DNA from: Alteromonas antoniana
GTDB taxonomy: Bacteria > Pseudomonadota > Gammaproteobacteria > Enterobacterales > Alteromonadaceae
Assembly (NCBI RefSeq): GCF_019249295.1
Contig: NZ_JAESDH010000017.1
Location: forward strand, 1 to 64,000
Length of the DNA: 64,000 bases
Direction: 5' to 3'
Made by a program: the position numbers and the translations under genes. Below the pieces are notes generated by a model that was not told the origin of the DNA, made no database searches, and worked only from the letters and a program-made list of their open reading frames with translations. Below are positions 19,827-27,804 of this stretch, piece by piece; position 1 is the first letter of the stretch; every line of letters begins with the position of its first letter.

Positions 19827-20064
19827 GCTTGATTATGATATCCACCATCTCGGCCAACTCCGGGTCTTCACATTTCTGATGGCCCATAAACCAGGCAAAC
19901 AGATCAGGATCGTCACTGGTAAGAAGGCGTTCGAACGTTTCCTGTTTTTCATAGTCGAGCCCGTCAAACGCTTCCTCGACAAAAGGCAGCAATAAAACAT
20001 CGAGCTCCAGCATGCCGCGGCGGCATGCCCACTTCAGTCGCGCTAATCGTTTTGGTGTAAACAT
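19813..20064 (-). CDS. sdhE: FAD assembly factor SdhE
   Basis: An 83-residue cytoplasmic protein (YgfY/DUF339 family) that promotes covalent attachment of FAD to SdhA/FrdA. It contains the family's invariant RRGMLELD motif at residues 15-22, with the essential RGxxE, and the DDPDLFAWFMG block. Divergent from ygfZ with 210 bases between, and first of the sdhE-ygfX-maoC-like operon. Confidence 0.95.
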   Translation of the reverse strand: MFTPKRLARLKWACRRGMLELDVLLLPFVEEAFDGLDYEKQETFERLLTSDDPDLFAWFMGHQKCEDPELAEMVDIIIKRVKV

Positions 20065-20274
20065 AGATCACTACTTAGGTTATTAACGGGCAAATCATAT
20101 CACGCGCAAGTCAACGAAATCACTGTCCTTTTAACAGGAATTTGTGCTTTTCCCTTGCATATTGTCAATGCCGCCCCATCTTAAAACCATTGTGATAGTT
20201 GATGTCAGTTCGACAACGAAAAACAGGCAGCCATACAGCCTTAGCGAACTGTAAGTTTTGACCAGGAGATCACC

Positions 20275-21270
20275 ATGGCGACACTGTCGCGCTTAAGCGA
20301 ACTCAATAGTAATGCCGTCATTCCACTGCCACATTTTGGGGTTGTCTCCCTAAAGGGTGAGCAATGCGATGAGTATCTGCATGGGCAGTTAACCGTTAAT
20401 ACCAAAACACTGACAGACTCTCAGGTTCGTCACGCTGCGCACTGCGACTTTAAGGGAAAAGCGTGGGCGTTGATGACGGTGCTGCGCCATCAGGACCAGG
20501 TGTTATTGTTGATGAACACCGATGCGCTGCAACATTCTCTGGCGCAGTTACAAAAATATGGCGTATTTTCGAAAGTCGACATCGAGGATGCCTCAGCGAC
20601 GTACAGCCAATGGTTTGTTACTGGCGAGAAAGCACAAGCACATTTGAAATCACACTTCCCGACGTTGCCAGACACAGCGATGAGCTCAGTGCAGTCAGAA
20701 TCGGGGGTGGTATTTCGCACCGACTTTCCCGCCAATGGCTATTGGGTAATTACCCAGGACGCCGACGCCCTAATCACGCCAATACGTAACGATGATGGGA
20801 TTACTGAATACGGTCAGGAAGTTTTCGAGGCTATCTCAATAGCGAACGGGCAACCTGACGTGTCGGGCGAGTCAGTGAATCAGTTCGTGCCGCAAATGAT
20901 GAACCTGCAAGCCTTGTCTGGCATCGATTTTGACAAGGGTTGTTATATGGGTCAGGAAGTGGTCGCCCGCACCCGCTTTCTGGGTAAAAACAAGCGCGCA
21001 GCCTACAGCTTTTGTGTTCCCGGGGCGACATCTGTGGCTGTGGATGGTATCGTAGAAAAACAGGTTGGTGAGAACTGGCGACGAGGCGGAACCATTATTC
21101 GTGCGGCTTCTCTGGGAGAAGAGTCCTGGATTATGGCCGTGCTGAACAATGATACTCAGCCGCAAGATAAGCATCGCTTAGCGGCGTCCCCGGATCTCGA
21201 ATTTACACCAATGACATTGCCTTATTCTGTTGAAGAAGAAAAAGGCAGCAACATCAAAGGGCGAAAATAG
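20275..21270 (+). CDS. ygfZ: Folate-binding protein YgfZ
   Basis: A 331-residue tetrahydrofolate-binding protein related to GcvT, needed for maintenance of certain iron-sulfur enzymes such as MiaB. The diagnostic KGCYMGQEVVART motif with its functional cysteine is present at about 222-234. ATG 20275 follows AGGAG at a good distance. Length is close to E. coli YgfZ (326). It is divergent from sdhE, a neighbourhood also found in enterobacteria. Confidence 0.95.
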   Translation: MATLSRLSELNSNAVIPLPHFGVVSLKGEQCDEYLHGQLTVNTKTLTDSQVRHAAHCDFKGKAWALMTVLRHQDQVLLLMNTDALQHSLAQLQKYGVFSKVDIEDASATYSQWFVTGEKAQAHLKSHFPTLPDTAMSSVQSESGVVFRTDFPANGYWVITQDADALITPIRNDDGITEYGQEVFEAISIANGQPDVSGESVNQFVPQMMNLQALSGIDFDKGCYMGQEVVARTRFLGKNKRAAYSFCVPGATSVAVDGIVEKQVGENWRRGGTIIRAASLGEESWIMAVLNNDTQPQDKHRLAASPDLEFTPMTLPYSVEEEKGSNIKGRK

Positions 21271-21330
21271 CCTTACATTCACAAGTACTGCGTTGCCGAG
21301 GGCCAGTACTGCAATTAAACAGGAACTATT

Positions 21331-21816
21331 ATGACAATAACCTCCGACAGCGTCGTCACACTGCATTACAAAGTCTCCGCAGAGGACGGCACCGAACTGG
21401 ACTCTTCATTCGGTAAAGAGCCTTTGACAGTTCTGCATGGCCGCCGTTTCCTGATTGAAGGTCTGGAAGAGGCGCTCGAAGGTAAAGACAAAGGCGAGAG
21501 CTTTTCTGTTTCTGTGGAGCCTGAAAAAGCTTACGGACATCGTGTAGATGCGCTGGTACAGCGTGTGCCTAAAACCATGTTCGAAGGCATGGAAGTAGAA
21601 GTAGGCATGTCTTTTCGCGCCACCACGCAACAGGGTGAGCAGTCTGTAGTCGTTATCGAAACGACAGAGGATGATGTAGTGGTTGATGGAAACCACCCGC
21701 TGGCAGGCATACCACTGACATTTGAAGTGGAAGTGGTAGATATTCGTGAAGCGACGGCGGAAGAGCTTGAGCATGGCCACGCGCATGGTAAAGATGGCCA
21801 CAGTCACGATCATTAA
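21331..21816 (+). CDS. slyD: FKBP-type peptidyl-prolyl isomerase SlyD
   Basis: A 161-residue cytoplasmic prolyl isomerase and metallochaperone. The FKBP domain is split by the insert-in-flap chaperone domain (about 70-125). The C-terminal tail GHAHGKDGHSHDH is a short His-rich metal-binding region; in E. coli SlyD the tail is longer and also Cys-rich and supplies nickel for hydrogenase maturation. The tail here has no cysteine. Followed by a strong bidirectional terminator shared with glnB. Confidence 0.93.
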   Translation: MTITSDSVVTLHYKVSAEDGTELDSSFGKEPLTVLHGRRFLIEGLEEALEGKDKGESFSVSVEPEKAYGHRVDALVQRVPKTMFEGMEVEVGMSFRATTQQGEQSVVVIETTEDDVVVDGNHPLAGIPLTFEVEVVDIREATAEELEHGHAHGKDGHSHDH

Positions 21817-21854
21817 TTGCTGAAACGCTGTTAATAGTAAACAGACAAATAAAT

Positions 21855-21882
21855 AAAAAAGGTGGCTTTAGCCACCTTTTTT
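21855..21882. terminator. Bidirectional terminator, slyD / glnB
   Basis: A-run, GGTGGC (21861-21866), loop TTTA, GCCACC (21871-21876), T-run. A perfect six-base stem with A and T tracts on both sides serves the convergent slyD and nadE-glnB units. Confidence 0.92.
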
Positions 21883-21935
21883 ATTTTCAGGTTACGATGA
21901 CGTAACGCTTTCCGTTTTCCCCATGTTGAGGCAAC

Positions 21936-22280
<345 letters not shown>

Positions 22281-23117
22281 CTACTCGTAGTCATAAATGG
22301 TTGGAATGGGAACGCGTTTGTGTTGCGTTCGCGCATAGATATAAAGCAACTTCTCTTCCACTTCAGCAGACACGTTTTTCCCTTCAAGAAAATCATCAAT
22401 TTGATCGTATGTCATGCCTAACGCCTGCTCATCCGCTTTTTGCGGCGTCAGGCTTTCAAGGTCCGCAGTAGGCGCTTTGTGTATAATAGTAGAAGGCGCA
22501 CCAAGGTGTTCAGCAACTTGACGAACCTGCCGCTTACTCAAACCGAACAAGGGGGCCAAATCACACGCACCATCACCATACTTTGTGTAAAAGCCGGTAA
22601 TATTTTCAGCGCTGTGATCTGTGCCCAGTACCAGACCGTCGACCATACCGGCAATCTCATATTGAATTACCATGCGGGTACGCGCCTTCACGTTCCCTTT
22701 TACGAAGTCCTGCTTGCTCTGATCATCGGGCAATATGCCTGCTGCAGATAGCGCTTCAGAGGTCACGTCGTGGATGGCATCGGCACCGGGCTTTACATTG
22801 ACGCTTAGCGACACCGTCGGGGCAATGAAGTCTATAGATGCCTGCGCATCCTCTTCGTCTGCCTGCACGTCGTATGGCAGGCGAACAGCGACGAACTGAT
22901 AGGTTTCGTGATGCTCGTCATTCAGCTCATTCACTGCAAGCTGTGCAAGCCGGCCCAGCGTACAGGAATCGATGCCGCCACTGATCCCCAGCACCAGTGC
23001 ATTTAACCCTGACTGCTTGAGTTGCTGTTTAATAAAAGACACGCGGCGCGCTACCTCGAAATTCACATCAATTTCTGGCAGCACCCTCATCTCGTCTATC
23101 ACTGCTTGTTTCTGCAT
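22281..23117 (-). CDS. nadE: NH3-dependent NAD+ synthetase
   Basis: NadE amidates nicotinic acid adenine dinucleotide to NAD+. From ATG 23117 it has 278 residues, like E. coli NadE (275), and no glutaminase domain, so it uses free ammonia. The ATP-pyrophosphatase loop is [26 protein letters not shown] is the family signature. A GTG four codons upstream (23129) is an alternative start; neither has a strong ribosome site. Cotranscribed with glnB, which fits an ammonia-using enzyme. Confidence 0.94.
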   Translation of the reverse strand: MQKQAVIDEMRVLPEIDVNFEVARRVSFIKQQLKQSGLNALVLGISGGIDSCTLGRLAQLAVNELNDEHHETYQFVAVRLPYDVQADEEDAQASIDFIAPTVSLSVNVKPGADAIHDVTSEALSAAGILPDDQSKQDFVKGNVKARTRMVIQYEIAGMVDGLVLGTDHSAENITGFYTKYGDGACDLAPLFGLSKRQVRQVAEHLGAPSTIIHKAPTADLESLTPQKADEQALGMTYDQIDDFLEGKNVSAEVEEKLLYIYARTQHKRVPIPTIYDYE

Positions 23118-23353
23118 CGTAAAATCCACTTGTTAAGAATGGCGTCCTGATATGCTGAGTTTACGCTAAAGCGAACATTAATGTCAGCAAACGATTGATA
23201 CATAAGGAGAGAGTTGTCACAACTTAGTGCAAAAATGCATCACATTGTTATTATGCGGGTATCATGAACGTGACGCACCCCTCACTTCAGATACCTTTAT
23301 ACTATAATTTTAGTTTACGCTTATCTGAGATAAAAGTTTCCGGAGAAATTCTG

Positions 23354-23899
23354 ATGCGTAGCCAGCACGGCATGACATTAATTGAAATGCTAATCTCACT
23401 CTCAATTATTGCAATCCTGCTAACGGTTGTCGCGCCATCCGTACAATCCATTTTAAAAAGTAATAAGGTGACCGCTGACGTAAATAACCTCAGCGCGCTG
23501 GCCAGGCAGGCCCGCTTTACTGCGATTAATGAACGTGCGGATGTTGTTATGTGTCCTACAACAAACTATTCGAGCTGCTCAGGCTCCTGGACCAATGCCA
23601 AAATGGTTTTTATTGATGACAACGGGAATGGTAACCGCGACGCGGATGAACGATTAATAGCCAGTACTGACCCACTTAGCGAAAGCAATCAAATAAGCGG
23701 CATTTCGGGCAACCTGTTATTTTTGGATAACGGCGGCATCGCCAAAAACGCGGAAATAGTCGTATGCCCTGGCGGCGGTGATGCCAAAACCGCATCGGCT
23801 CTGCTCATGTCTTTGTATGGACGCATCACCACAGCGACTGACAGTAACAATGACGGTATTAAAGAAAACGCCTCCGGGGCAAACCTTAGCTGTTCATAG
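23354..23899 (+). CDS. FimT/GspH-like type IV prepilin
   Basis: A 181-residue minor pseudopilin. The class III signal MRSQHG|MTLIEML has the Gly at the prepilin-peptidase site and Glu at +5, followed by a hydrophobic helix. The C-terminal part matches the GspH/FimT pattern (ARFTAINERADVVMCPTTN, then FIDDNGNGNRDADERL). A longer frame to 23264 exists, but GGAGAAA just before ATG 23354 decides the start. It stands alone: the next gene is on the other strand. Likely a tip/priming pilin for the type IV pilus whose other minor pilins are at 27-34 kb. Confidence 0.85.
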   Translation: MRSQHGMTLIEMLISLSIIAILLTVVAPSVQSILKSNKVTADVNNLSALARQARFTAINERADVVMCPTTNYSSCSGSWTNAKMVFIDDNGNGNRDADERLIASTDPLSESNQISGISGNLLFLDNGGIAKNAEIVVCPGGGDAKTASALLMSLYGRITTATDSNNDGIKENASGANLSCS

Positions 23900-24010
23900 T
23901 CGGCGCTGAGGTATCAATACTGCGCTGTTATAGAGAGCTACCGGCGGTAAAACTGCTTTCGCAAAGACGGCGACCACAACAAAACCAGAAAAAGAACGGT
24001 TAAAACCAAT

Positions 24011-24364
24011 CTACTGCCAGCATCGGGCGGGCTGACGCGAGCTACTGGTAATAGTCAGCTCGTCGCATCCGCTATCTGTGTCAATTGCACTTATCGCTTT
24101 AATCGTGAAATCGTGACTGTCAGCACTTACCACCTGCACAGAGAATCTTTTATCCGTGACGCCAGGCAATGATGCTGCATAGCGCTGCGTCAGCAAATGC
24201 TGCGTGGCCTGTTCAGCTTCAAGATGAATAAGCGCCGCGCGCATGGCATACAACCTTTGCGTATTGCTCTGTGAAAAGTAAGACGCGCCGCCAATAGCCG
24301 CGAGAATACCGCAGATTGCCAGCACGATGGCCATTTCAACCAATGTCATTCCGTTGTGTTTCAT
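24011..24364 (-). CDS. Small orphan type IV prepilin
   Basis: A 117-residue prepilin with signal MKHNG|MTLVEMAIVLAICG (Gly at -1, Glu at +5) and a short globular part ending in a disulphide-like Cys pair (SGCDELTI near the middle, ARCWQ at the end), as in PilE-like pilins. A strong ribosome site (GGGAGGGGAG) fixes ATG 24364. It is transcribed opposite to both flanking plus-strand prepilin genes and has no operon partner. Which pilus it joins is unknown. Confidence 0.75.
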   Translation of the reverse strand: MKHNGMTLVEMAIVLAICGILAAIGGASYFSQSNTQRLYAMRAALIHLEAEQATQHLLTQRYAASLPGVTDKRFSVQVVSADSHDFTIKAISAIDTDSGCDELTITSSSRQPARCWQ

Positions 24365-24583
24365 CTCCCCTCCCTGAGAGTCTGCAAGATAAAAAAGCCT
24401 TCTGCCGCCCTTCAGTGACGGCGTCGTGTATCCGCGATTGCCGGTGAAGCTGTCATTCAATTAAGGTGATTATTCAGGTCACGATAGCAATGACGCGACC
24501 TGCACAAACTCTGCCCTACCGTTCAGCTTCGCGCTCTGTTCTCACCGGATACAATGACAATACGTTAACACCGGAAGATAAAA

Positions 24584-25120
24584 ATGAAACGTGAACGATG
24601 GACCAGTTCAGCATTGCGGGAAGGTTTTACGTTACTTGAATGCCTGATAACGATGGCATTGGTTACTATCATTCTAAGTACAGCAGCACCCTCGCTTTAC
24701 CAGTGGCTGCAACGCCAGCATATGGTAACGCAGACCCGCGAAATCGGACAAATGCTGAACATCGCCAGCAAACAAGCGGTGCAAACAGGTGAGCCGGTAT
24801 ACGTTGCCGCAGTGACAGGCAGAAACTGGTGTTTACGCCTGAGCCATTCAGCCACATGCGAGTGTCGTTCAGGACGCCACTGCAAGCCGCTTGCTGAGAA
24901 ATACCTTCTAGAAGCTGACTCGGCGGATAGTTATCTGGCAGCGGGCAGGCACACGACACCGCTGGCAAAATTTGAGGCAACGCACGGGATGAGCATGGGC
25001 TTTGCCACTACCCTGTCAGTATATGCCGGGACGTTTGAAAGCAAAGTTATACTGAGCAATCTTGGGCGCGTTCGTTTTTGCATGACGCCATCTGCGGAAG
25101 GACTGCCCGCATGCTCCTAG
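24584..25120 (+). CDS. PpdA-like prepilin (GspH/FimT type), first of four
   Basis: A 178-residue prepilin; REG|FTLLECLITMA has the Gly cleavage site after residue 14 and Glu at +5. The later pattern (ASKQAVQTGEPVYVAAVTG, NLGRVRFC) is of the GspH/FimT type. GGAAG precedes the ATG. It opens a four-gene operon at 24584-27230 whose order and gene types resemble E. coli ppdA-ppdB-ygdB-ppdC, the minor-pilin set upstream of recC; recC is not here. Its last codons overlap the next gene by 10 bases. Confidence 0.75.
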   Translation: MKRERWTSSALREGFTLLECLITMALVTIILSTAAPSLYQWLQRQHMVTQTREIGQMLNIASKQAVQTGEPVYVAAVTGRNWCLRLSHSATCECRSGRHCKPLAEKYLLEADSADSYLAAGRHTTPLAKFEATHGMSMGFATTLSVYAGTFESKVILSNLGRVRFCMTPSAEGLPACS

Positions 25121-25722
25121 CCCGCGGTTTCACGCTTACCGAGATGATGATGGCAATGACCATAAGCAGCGTGTTTTTTGTCAGCGCCACCGGCATTAGC
25201 GCCAGTCATTTACAAAGACAAGCGGTGTTACACCACAAGCTGGCATTGTTGGACGAGATCACGTTACTGGAACAGGCAATTTCCACCGAACTTCGCCGCG
25301 CCGGTTTTATCAGCCTGCCGCTGACTGACTATCTGCTTTCAGCGGATATGCGACTCCCCTTTAACAGGGTAGATGTTGATGCCTTTCCGGGTGAAGATAC
25401 CCGAAGCTGCATCACCTTCTCCTACGATAAAAACAAAAACGGCGCGCTGGACATTTCATCCCCGGCAGAACAGCTTGGGTTTCGACTCAGAGATAAGACG
25501 ATTGAATACAGAATGTCCGGTCGCAGCTGCGGACAGAGTGGCTGGCAGGATCTCAGCACACCGGGAAAAATAGCTGTTACCGCATTTTCTGTAGACGGCC
25601 CTTACCCGGCAACCTATGGCGTTTTTTTTGAAATAGCGCTTCGCGCGCAAGCTGTAGCGGCACCCTCGTTACAGCATCAGACGCAGTTTCGTGTGGATGT
25701 GGCTAATGTGTCTTACCGTTAA
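25111..25722 (+). CDS. PpdB/PilW-like prepilin, second of four
   Basis: A 203-residue minor prepilin with a very short leader, MLLARG|FTLTEMMMAMT (Gly at -1, Glu at +5). The body shows the PilW-like sequence of a long helix, then FSYDKNKNGALD and a C-terminal beta region. ATG 25111 lies inside the upstream gene's last codons and is preceded by GGAAGGA, so it is translationally coupled. PpdB of E. coli is of comparable size (187). Confidence 0.72.
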   Translation: MLLARGFTLTEMMMAMTISSVFFVSATGISASHLQRQAVLHHKLALLDEITLLEQAISTELRRAGFISLPLTDYLLSADMRLPFNRVDVDAFPGEDTRSCITFSYDKNKNGALDISSPAEQLGFRLRDKTIEYRMSGRSCGQSGWQDLSTPGKIAVTAFSVDGPYPATYGVFFEIALRAQAVAAPSLQHQTQFRVDVANVSYR

Positions 25723-26740
25723 AAAACAGCAAGGCACCACTTTGCTGGTGCCAGTGTGTTTGCTGCTGACCCTCGTGACGGCAGCGGTAGTGTCGTACTC
25801 GAAGCAATTACGCCACCATACCGTTTCCCTGCAGCGGGATGCACAGCGCAGCGAACTTCATTTTACTTCCCAGGCATCGCTGGCTCGGACACACCAGGCC
25901 CTTGGTTCAACAACGCGCTGGCAAACGGCACTTACCCCCTCACAAAGAAGCATAATCAGCGAACATCAGAAAATCGATATCCGCGGCGCTACAATAACGC
26001 TGTTTTCGCTTTCGGCCACGTCCGCCGATGATTTATCTTCCATGTCGGACATCCAGTCGATGAGTATCGTCAGAAGTCCCGTAATAAGAGCGTATCCCAC
26101 GCACGCTGCGATAATTGCAGCGGGGATGAATCCAACAGCAGAAATGACTCTGACTGGCCTTCCTCTGACCAGGTCGGCGTTATGGACACGAGATGCGCCT
26201 GCGCCATCTGAAGCGATACAGCAGCACTGCGTAAGCTCCGCCATGACAACGTGTCAGCCACTGACGCCGTCATACTCAGCTTTTCCGGATGATATTTTCA
26301 CGTACCTGTTCGGGATACCCCGAAGCGTCTTTTATGCTGAGACCTTGCCCGGCAGCGACACGCTCACAGATTGCGGGAGCATTGCCTCAGTGCACACACG
26401 GATTATCTGGATAAGTGGAAATTGCCATGTCCCTGTCGGCGTACAACTGGGTTCTGACGACAATCCGGTGCTGCTGATTGTTGAAGATGGACATCTGAGC
26501 CTGGCATCGGGAGTTACCGTGACAGGAATGCTGGTCACCCTGTCGCGACGCAGTGAATTACCTAAGGACATTATTCAGCACAGTACCAGCGAAATTATCG
26601 GCGCAGCAGTGGTTGCTCAGAACCTGTCCGCTCGCAGTATATTGCGCGTTACCTATTCGAAAACGACACTGACAACCCTGCAAAATGCAGCGTATACGCA
26701 GCGCGCATCATTTCTTTCAGGGAGCTGGCATGACTTCTGA
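25706..26740 (+). CDS. YgdB/PilX-like prepilin with large C-terminal extension
   Basis: A prepilin-like protein of 344 residues counted from ATG 25706 (GTG 25691 and ATG 25697 are alternatives; all overlap the upstream gene). The leader KKQQG|TTLLVPVCLLLTL has the Gly site but Val, not Glu, at +5, as in PilX, YgdB and GspK-like pilins that sit at the pilus tip. E. coli YgdB is only about 135 residues; here about 200 further residues follow. They include a hydrophobic beta-rich stretch (NPVLLIVEDGHLSLASG, VTGMLVTLSRR) reminiscent of the polymer-forming repeats seen in some PilX-like proteins. The function of the extension is unknown. Confidence 0.65.
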   Translation: MCLTVKKQQGTTLLVPVCLLLTLVTAAVVSYSKQLRHHTVSLQRDAQRSELHFTSQASLARTHQALGSTTRWQTALTPSQRSIISEHQKIDIRGATITLFSLSATSADDLSSMSDIQSMSIVRSPVIRAYPTHAAIIAAGMNPTAEMTLTGLPLTRSALWTRDAPAPSEAIQQHCVSSAMTTCQPLTPSYSAFPDDIFTYLFGIPRSVFYAETLPGSDTLTDCGSIASVHTRIIWISGNCHVPVGVQLGSDDNPVLLIVEDGHLSLASGVTVTGMLVTLSRRSELPKDIIQHSTSEIIGAAVVAQNLSARSILRVTYSKTTLTTLQNAAYTQRASFLSGSWHDF

Positions 26741-27230
26741 GGTACTTGAGTTTCATCATCCCGAGCGTGGCTTCAGCCTGATTGAGTGTCTGGTCGCCAC
26801 GCTGGTATTTACGCTGAGTTGTCTCGGTGTATTTTCGCTGTATCAGCAACAAATTGCTTCGACCCAGGCTCTTGTTCAATGGCACGTTGCAAAAGAAATC
26901 GCGTCAGCGAAAGCCAGCGACTTACAAAAGCAACTGACGGATCCGCACAGCACTATCGCTGACATTAATGATGATACCGGAGGGGAACTTGCAGCCGGAC
27001 GAACAACGATTACCAGAGAGGGGCGTGACTACAACCTGCAACGACACTGGCAGGTAACAACAGTAAAATCCGCCGGCTCTACATTGAAGCTGGCGTCTAT
27101 TAACATTTCGCTCTCAACCAGCAAAAGGACAGCCGACGCAACACAACACGTCATATTGTGGCAATCCGTCCCGCCGCTGTTACCCCGCTCTGAAGATTTT
27201 AATCCTGACAACGGAGAAAGCCTGCCATAA
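26730..27230 (+). CDS. PpdC/PilV-like prepilin, fourth of four
   Basis: A 166-residue minor prepilin; PERG|FSLIECLVATLVF has the Gly site after residue 14 and Glu at +5, with the PilV-like ECLVA pattern. ATG 26730 overlaps the preceding gene by 11 bases and is preceded by CAGGGAG. It completes the ppdA-ppdB-ygdB-ppdC-like operon. E. coli PpdC is shorter (107). Confidence 0.72.
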   Translation: MTSEVLEFHHPERGFSLIECLVATLVFTLSCLGVFSLYQQQIASTQALVQWHVAKEIASAKASDLQKQLTDPHSTIADINDDTGGELAAGRTTITREGRDYNLQRHWQVTTVKSAGSTLKLASINISLSTSKRTADATQHVILWQSVPPLLPRSEDFNPDNGESLP

Positions 27231-27339
27231 CCAAACCCAGAACCTTTGCCCTACCTCAGTGTTATCTGTCTGGCACCCTACATCACTTCAAAATAATTGG
27301 TTTGCGCACCCAACCCGTTAAGGCAGATTCGAATCTTCC

Positions 27340-27801
27340 CTAACAGGCCCAACAATATTCGGATGCGCTAAGTGTGCCGTTCGCATCTTTATCCCAGCCT
27401 TTTCGACCGTCGCTGAAGTAGAACAACGCACCATCTCCCGCCTGCCCCCCTACCGGAGTCGCCTTAATTTCGAAAGACACGGCATCAGCGGATTCTATGG
27501 TTAAGTTATATCGCTTGTTTTCGGCCGGCTCCGATGCCGGAGAGTAAGAGGAAAAAATAGCCGGGCTACCTGTGTTACCTCCGCTGGTAGCTGCCCCCTC
27601 ATAGCTGAATGTGCCGCTGTGATGCCGCTCCATTGCAGCCGCCAGTGCCATCAGATCGCTTTGTCCACTGCCACGATAACCATCTTTAATGACCGACTGA
27701 TAAGACGGATAGGCAACCGCTGCGATGATACCGATGATCGCGACCACTATCATCAGTTCGATAAGTGAAAAGCCCTGTTGCCGGCGTTGCTTATGGTACA
27801 T
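27340..27801 (-). CDS. pilE: PilE-type minor pilin
   Basis: A 153-residue type IV pilin with leader MYHKQRRQQG|FSLIELMIVVA, the long hydrophobic alpha-1 helix (IIGIIAAVAYPSYQ), and a globular head ending YCWAC. The sequence SDLMALAAAMERHH is typical of PilE minor pilins encoded last in the pilVWXY1E operon of Pseudomonas and relatives. The gap to pilY1 is three bases. It may be a priming pilin or, less likely, the major subunit. Confidence 0.88.
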   Translation of the reverse strand: MYHKQRRQQGFSLIELMIVVAIIGIIAAVAYPSYQSVIKDGYRGSGQSDLMALAAAMERHHSGTFSYEGAATSGGNTGSPAIFSSYSPASEPAENKRYNLTIESADAVSFEIKATPVGGQAGDGALFYFSDGRKGWDKDANGTLSASEYCWAC

Positions 27802-27804
27802 TGT

